From: Dioscorea cayenensis subsp. rotundata
Lineage: Eukaryota; Streptophyta; Magnoliopsida; Dioscoreales; Dioscoreaceae
DNA: 64,000 nt
NCBI RefSeq assembly: GCF_009730915.1
Contig: NC_052483.1
Coordinates: forward strand, 2,480,001 to 2,544,000
Direction: 5' to 3'
The notes under the pieces were generated by a model, which was given only the letters and a program-made list of their open reading frames with translations, was not told where the DNA came from and ran no database searches. The position numbers and the translations under genes were made by a program. This document shows positions 58,108-64,000 of the stretch, one piece after another (the stretch's first letter is position 1; every line of letters starts with the position of its first letter).

Positions 58108-58422
58108 TCATGCACTCTGCAGTGACCTGGAGCCAAAACTTCTTGGTCTATCCAACATCTTTTGGATTTTTACCAGATTTCTTGGTGAACATGAACAAAA
58201 ATAACCTAGGGTTTTCCAAGAGATATCAACATCAAATTGACAAGCATGATCTCCACAGTCATCAGAGTTATGCAATTTATAATCCAGACTTTGCATGCCA
58301 TCATCCATTGAGACAGCGCCAAATACATTACCTCCACTTAATTTTGATTTACTAATAATGACCAGATGAGAATCGTAATGAAGTTGAGTAAAATAAAAGA
58401 AAACTTCAAAATAGAGGCACAT
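58108..58422 (-). other. Open frame, unrecognised, possible exon
   Basis: A 104-codon minus-strand frame. It includes SHLVIISKSKLSGGNVFGAV and DDCGDHACQFDVDISWKTLG and ends SFGSRSLQSA at the stop at 58108. Mixed composition suggests coding origin. It could be a 3' exon of a minus-strand gene whose other exon candidate is 59759-60037, but no splice model was established. Confidence 0.3.
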
Positions 58423-59758
58423 CTGCGCACGGAAACCATATCCATGATTGATCTAATGCATTTCAATAGAAGAACCATTAATATTGATATTTAACAACAA
58501 GCAAACCTATTTGTCGAGAATTTCTCACATTATATTCCTGAGACAGTTCAATTTCCTTCCAAGTTGGTTTGTCTCATAGATTCGTTCACGTCAAACTCAA
58601 AGTCTTTAATGAAGAATCTTAATTTAACTCACAGAACTTGTTACGAGAATAATACTTGCTAAATTGGCTTTAAAAACAGTACTTCATCAGGATATCATTT
58701 GAAACATAAAAGCGTCAGAGAGTTACGGTTAAAATTCTTGATTTCTCTCCATATCACTCTCAAATTTGAGGATACAAGATTTGGGTGTGGTTGTTTCATT
58801 CATTCCACCTATTCATTTTAATTGGAATTTGGCTATTCATAATGCACACTGATCACATCTGCCATGGCTTAGTGGTTTCGCAAGCCACTTGACATGCCAT
58901 AATTAGCACATTTGTTTGGTCCTGCTGGATGCTACAGCCATGGGAATGTTCAATAGAGTCTATTAGAACTCACTCTATCAAAGGAGATTTCCATAACCAT
59001 ACATTTGCAAATTGATCCAGTGCATTCATGCATGACATATGAGCGGTAAGAATTCTTATTGTGACAGAAACTCTCGGAGATTTCAAGAACTGAGTAGGTA
59101 CTTAGGCAAAAGCAAGATAAACATTTTGATTACAGTTTTCAATTAAAGACTTAAAGAGCTTGTATCACTGTGCTGTAAACTAAGAACTTTTTACTGATAC
59201 TTGTTTCCAGTGTATTTCATTAGAAGGTATTTGTATGGCTTCCATGAGGAACTCTAGAGTCTCTAAAGAAAATTACTAAATACAAAAACTTATCAGTTTG
59301 ATTTAATTTGCTACTTGTGTTATTATTATAATTTTACAAGAAAGGAAACTCATCAATCAGTCATGTAATTCTATTGCATATAGAGACTTAGCATGCTAGC
59401 TATATTATCCTAAGAACTCCCAGTACGCTAGGGATCACACATTAGCAACAAACTCTGCCATAAATATGAGAGGTCTCCAGTAGCAATCCACTGGAAGCTT
59501 CATGTCATTCAGATCATAAAAAGCAGATCCAGTCGGCAAGACACACCAAATCTGTTGATTAAAATCAGCTATGAGAACTAAAATAACACCATGCTAAAAC
59601 TGGCTTAGAATAATTATTATTTTTGATTAAACAATGGGTACAACATTTATTCCCTATGTACAGAGACAATTTCCAACAAGGTCATGAACTAGAAACATTA
59701 CTACGATGTTCAACAGTATCAAGAATCCTACCATTTAAAGTGACAATATGCTTCAAGT
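58423..59758. other. No gene supported
   Basis: Intron-like or intergenic AT-rich sequence. If the two flanking minus-strand frames belong together, this would be intron. Confidence 0.25.
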
Positions 59759-60037
59759 CTATATGATAAAGTTAGTTTCCTCAGAAATCCAAATCCAAAG
59801 TCCCATCACATACACTCCCATATCCTGCCCTCCCACATTCCGAGGATCACCAGAAGAACCAGAGAGGTCTGGAAGCACCAAATCATAACTAGAGTTGATA
59901 CAAAGAATACGTGAAACCACTTCCATATGTTTATCAGTCCGATCCATAGCCACAGGTCGAATGTGCTCGACTTTTCTGTATATTTCTTGTTCTTCTCTAG
60001 AAAATGGGGTTCTATAAATGTAGTGTTTGAAGTCCAA
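59759..60037 (-). other. Open frame, unrecognised, possible exon
   Basis: The minus strand reads MDFKHYIYRTPFSREEQEIY, RKVEHIRPVAMDRTDKHMEV and VLPDLSGSSGDPRNVGGQDM before a stop at 59759. The first two thirds have the texture of a conserved protein. I do not recognise it. Confidence 0.3.
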
Positions 60038-60753
60038 AATACCGAATAACTAGAAGGTTCCCTGAATCACCAACTCTCCAAAACGATTCATACCTCCAAT
60101 ATCATCCATATGTCACCGAGAAAAATCAATCACATATCTCCACAAATCCCTATTTCTGACTTAAAAGTATCAGAACAATTCATAGCCTTCGCAGTTGCAC
60201 GCTTACACTAGGGCCGGGCTGTAAAAATCTAAAACAGAGATCAAGGCAAAAATTTCAGAGCAAATAACAACAAAGGAAGAGAAGCAGTGCCATGTGTACC
60301 TTCCAAAGGCCCTGCAAAGGCCGCGACAGGTTGGCCCAGAAACTGCCAATTTTGGGCAATGCTCTGCCTCCCATCTCATCCTGCCAAGGCACTCCCTTTC
60401 CTCCTCTTTCTCTGCCTCCTTGAAGCCCTATCTCCACCCAGGGCTCGTTCGATTGTAAAGTGCTGATAGATCTCTGACATCAATTGGTCCGGCGGAGACG
60501 TGCAGGATCTCAGTATCAGGAGATTCAGCGTAGAAGCTCGGTTCTCCTCCCACAACAAAGTGCTTGGAACCCACAGCTCACGTTAACAGGCACCAAATCG
60601 GGCTCGAAACCACCGAATCAGTGGCCGGTTGGATGAATCTTCAGAATTCAAACCGAGCTCACAGGTTCGCCATGGGGAGGAGGCCAAGCCAAAGGGGCTT
60701 TTGACTACACAGCAACATCGCTGCCAGCATCCGGGATGGGTAGACGCATGAGC
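60038..60753. other. Sequence left of the gap, possible gene 5' region
   Basis: GC content rises toward the gap. Minus-strand frames at 60255-60558 are short and not recognised. A gene start on the minus strand is possible but not supported. Confidence 0.2.
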
Positions 60754-61753
60754 NNNNNNNNNNNNNNNNNNNNNNNNNNNNNNNNNNNNNNNNNNNNNNN
60801 NNNNNNNNNNNNNNNNNNNNNNNNNNNNNNNNNNNNNNNNNNNNNNNNNNNNNNNNNNNNNNNNNNNNNNNNNNNNNNNNNNNNNNNNNNNNNNNNNNNN
60901 NNNNNNNNNNNNNNNNNNNNNNNNNNNNNNNNNNNNNNNNNNNNNNNNNNNNNNNNNNNNNNNNNNNNNNNNNNNNNNNNNNNNNNNNNNNNNNNNNNNN
61001 NNNNNNNNNNNNNNNNNNNNNNNNNNNNNNNNNNNNNNNNNNNNNNNNNNNNNNNNNNNNNNNNNNNNNNNNNNNNNNNNNNNNNNNNNNNNNNNNNNNN
61101 NNNNNNNNNNNNNNNNNNNNNNNNNNNNNNNNNNNNNNNNNNNNNNNNNNNNNNNNNNNNNNNNNNNNNNNNNNNNNNNNNNNNNNNNNNNNNNNNNNNN
61201 NNNNNNNNNNNNNNNNNNNNNNNNNNNNNNNNNNNNNNNNNNNNNNNNNNNNNNNNNNNNNNNNNNNNNNNNNNNNNNNNNNNNNNNNNNNNNNNNNNNN
61301 NNNNNNNNNNNNNNNNNNNNNNNNNNNNNNNNNNNNNNNNNNNNNNNNNNNNNNNNNNNNNNNNNNNNNNNNNNNNNNNNNNNNNNNNNNNNNNNNNNNN
61401 NNNNNNNNNNNNNNNNNNNNNNNNNNNNNNNNNNNNNNNNNNNNNNNNNNNNNNNNNNNNNNNNNNNNNNNNNNNNNNNNNNNNNNNNNNNNNNNNNNNN
61501 NNNNNNNNNNNNNNNNNNNNNNNNNNNNNNNNNNNNNNNNNNNNNNNNNNNNNNNNNNNNNNNNNNNNNNNNNNNNNNNNNNNNNNNNNNNNNNNNNNNN
61601 NNNNNNNNNNNNNNNNNNNNNNNNNNNNNNNNNNNNNNNNNNNNNNNNNNNNNNNNNNNNNNNNNNNNNNNNNNNNNNNNNNNNNNNNNNNNNNNNNNNN
61701 NNNNNNNNNNNNNNNNNNNNNNNNNNNNNNNNNNNNNNNNNNNNNNNNNNNNN
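60754..61753. other. Assembly gap (1000 N)
   Basis: Exactly 1000 unspecified bases, a conventional placeholder. The true distance and even the adjacency of the two sides are unknown. Long open frames spanning it are meaningless. Confidence 1.
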
Positions 61754-62699
61754 CGACTTTTCCCTTTCCTGGTATCTCGAAGGAGAAGTCCACGCAACTA
61801 GTTGCCATTTCATCGATTCTGATCTAAGGTATTGAGTATGGTTTTATGTTAAGCTGATTACATTACGAAAGAAAGATTTTTCGGTTTTGTTTTGTGCTCA
61901 CTGTTTTTGTTGGAAGATATTGAAGTCTGAGAGGGGATTTCTATTTGAGGGTTTGGTTAGTGCTGCGAGAATTTCTCGGCTAGGGTTTTTGTTTTGTTTT
62001 GCATTTTCGTATGTATACACTGTCGAAATAGTTTTTCGATTGTTATGATTCATATAATATTTATAATGTACATTTTCCGCACTTTTGCGTTTGATATGGT
62101 TGGGTTTCTACAAATGAGGGTTGGCGTTTAAGAAATGAGATGTTACGAGTTTAAAATTTTGTTGTCTGTTTAAAGTATTCTCGTCTACATTTAATAAATG
62201 GGTCTGTTTAACGATGTTATATCTCTAGTTTAACTAGCGAGAGATTCTGGTTTAAAACCTTATATTTCGGCTTAAACTTTTGTCGAATCTTGCGTGTTGA
62301 ATGTGTTGTTGATTATCGCGACTTTGTGATTATAGGCGATCGACCTAGTTAATGGGGCGATCTGCTTTGACAGGTAGTGGAGACCTTAGTTTGAATTGAA
62401 GATAACATGACCCTCGACACTTTGGGAGATTATTCGAAGGACAGTTTGCGGTCATTCTGGTGAAGCTATATATACCGAGGAGGGCCCTTCTTGATTCTCT
62501 TTTTGCAAAAGGTATGCGATGGTGCTAGCCAATAAATTCGAGGATCGGGAAAGCCTGCGCGAGTTCGAGACCTCAGATGTGGCCCTCGTTCTTGAGTGCA
62601 CACGTTGCGAGTGGCGGCCTTGATGGTCTTTCGAGAAGAAAAACCGGTCGGGCGTTGAGAAGGCGGTATCTCATCAAAAGCCTACGAGAGACCACGGAG
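61754..62699. other. Right of gap, no gene supported
   Basis: The composition and texture differ from the left side, with many GTTTAA and TTTAAAC motifs. No credible exon was seen. Confidence 0.3.
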
Positions 62700-63000
62700 A
62701 CTCCGTCAAAAGGCACTGCAGTGCGACTTGTTCGACGAGAGGGAGAGAGATAATTTTGTCGAGCTCGTGATGGTGTACCTCGTGGGTGCGAGTCCTCTTC
62801 CCAAATACATCATGCTCGGTTCCGAGGCCGGATCGTTGATTATATCGATGATGCACCGAGCCGTGAGGCGTCTAAGGCGCGGGCAGGCGCCGCAAGTGGC
62901 TTATGGAGATATTCGCAAGCAGGCGTCGGGTGCAAGATAGATGCATGGAAGAAGACCAACACGAGAGTGCGTTAAAGGGTTGCTTTCGGTCGGCGCTTTA
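62700..63000 (+). pseudogene. Possible plant-mobile-domain/DUF1985-like transposon gene fragment
   Basis: The plus strand reads DEREREDNF-like text (exactly ERERDNFVELVMVYLVGASP) followed, in shifted frames, by VDYIDD and RKWLMEIFASRRRVQDRCME. The order 'R..F..LV.VYLVG..LLP......VDY...L......W.W.MEI' is reminiscent of the plant mobile domain / DUF1985 proteins carried by MULEs and other elements. Repeated frameshifts show a degraded copy. The identification is tentative. Confidence 0.35.
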
Positions 63001-64000
63001 GCATGCGGTTTTCTGTTGGCCGGAGCGGGAAGAAAGTCGTTCGGCGAGATCCCAGGATCTTTGTGCTACGGTGAAAGTACTCTCAGGAAAGCGGCAGTGC
63101 GGTGAAGCTGACTTGTCATTGCTCGAGTGGAAAGAGGTAATAAATCATGAACGATGTTTAACATAGTCTTTAATGTTTAAACATATATTTAGCGTTTAAC
63201 TGTATTCTACCGTTTAAAAACTTGATTCATACTTGGTTTAAATATTTTTGTTCTCAGTTTTAAATATATTTCTATAACGTTTTAAATATATAGACACTTT
63301 CATGTTTTAAATATAGTTTTTATAGTTTTAAAATGAATGATTTAGGTGAAATTGTTTGGTTTACATATGTTAGTTTCTAAGTGGTTCAGTGAATCTTTGA
63401 GAGAAGAAAATATTTATTGAGGCGCTAAGCGGATGGATCTTTGTGCTCGAGAACCACTTGCTCGAAGGCGGGATGAGAGAGCGGCTCTGTCGTGCGCGCT
63501 CGGCGCATCGTTCTCCTACTTCCGGCCCTACCTGCGCCCGCATTCCTCGGCCAGGAAGCGCCACGCGATTGCAGCAACCCCTACCACGCGAGCAGCGGTC
63601 CCGGTTGGCAGTCGCCCGACCATGGCGGCCCTCCCTCGTGGCGACCGCAGCATTGACATTAGGCGAAGATGTCGCATGACTCTTATCGCGATGCGTGCGG
63701 ATATTGATGAGCCAGGTTTCCTCGACGCCATCGTGTTGGTCAGTTGGAAGGGCGTTGTCGGCTGCGCCATTCCTCCAGAAGCACCGGGACGAACAAGGCG
63801 TCGGGGACTGGCCGGCGTGATGACGATCACGGAGGTCATTTCAAGGCGACCACATTCAGAGAGACTTGCGAAAAGAGGAGAGCAATCGCTCTGTCTCACG
63901 CGCGGTGACGATGAAACAATAGCAACACCGGTCGAGCGTGCAGTCAGTGATGAGATTGGACATGGGCGTAGGATGATGTGGCCGTTCTTGCATGATTGAG
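63001..64000. other. GC-rich right end, no gene supported
   Basis: 63433-63999 is open on the plus strand for 188 codons (MDLCAREPLARRRDERAALS...) with other frames open as well. The composition is Arg/Ala-rich, as expected for open frames in GC-rich DNA, so it is not convincing. 63140-63330 is rich in GTTTAAA motifs. Confidence 0.3.

Noticed and set aside
60583..61827. Open frames of about 360-400 codons crossing the N block
   Set aside because: They exist only because N bases contain no stop codons.
63433..63999. 188-codon plus-strand frame at the right edge
   Set aside because: It is Arg/Ala-rich text in GC-rich DNA with competing open frames on both strands; no motif recognised.

Overview
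This is nuclear DNA from a flowering plant. The evidence is split genes with GT-AG introns, plant F-box genes, CACTA, hAT, Mutator-like and Harbinger-like DNA transposons, long solo LTRs of Ty3/gypsy type, tRNA-derived SINEs and an endogenous plant-virus fragment. It is AT-rich and gene-poor, with many long (TA)n tracts. I cannot name the species; a monocot is my guess, not a demonstrated fact. One run of exactly 1000 N (60754-61753) is a scaffold gap, and the DNA right of it looks different (higher GC).

The organising theme is one two-gene unit that recurs four times. It has an F-box gene on the minus strand facing a plus-strand gene related to AKAP17A (A-kinase anchor protein 17A / splicing factor XE7). 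Unit A (about 1-8410) has an intact F-box gene at 3026-4129 and only exon 2 of the AKAP17A-like gene, followed by viral remnants. Unit B (about 11515-15042) has an intact F-box gene at 11942-13030 and has lost AKAP17A exon 1. Unit C (about 17994-20140) has a truncated F-box gene and a broken exon 1. Unit D (about 44980-51977) has a short F-box relic and the most complete AKAP17A-like copy, whose exon 3 carries indels. A second, more divergent F-box gene is intact at 8750-9817 and has a broken copy at 35750-36537.

Transposons explain most of the breakage. Solo LTRs lie at 76-2694, 13912-14877 and 35897-36329, each with a 5-bp target duplication. A related long LTR at 15043-17993 joins units B and C. 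An Athila/Tat-like gag-LTR fragment lies at 36538-39584 with a hAT element nested in its LTR. A CACTA element begins at 24267 and carries a spliced Transposase_24-type gene. Five Mutator-like MITEs, three Harbinger-like elements and three SINE copies fill much of the rest.

Intron 2 of AKAP17A-like copy D contains a degraded fragment related to plant-virus movement proteins (probably a caulimovirid). The same fragment lies beside exon 2 in unit A, so insertion preceded duplication. In unit A two MITEs landed in it and the DNA between them is inverted. From about 20 kb to 44 kb and 52 kb to 60 kb few genes can be supported. I saw no CRISPR, operon or other prokaryotic feature. I did not find a novel biological system; the interest lies in the record of duplication, insertion and inversion.
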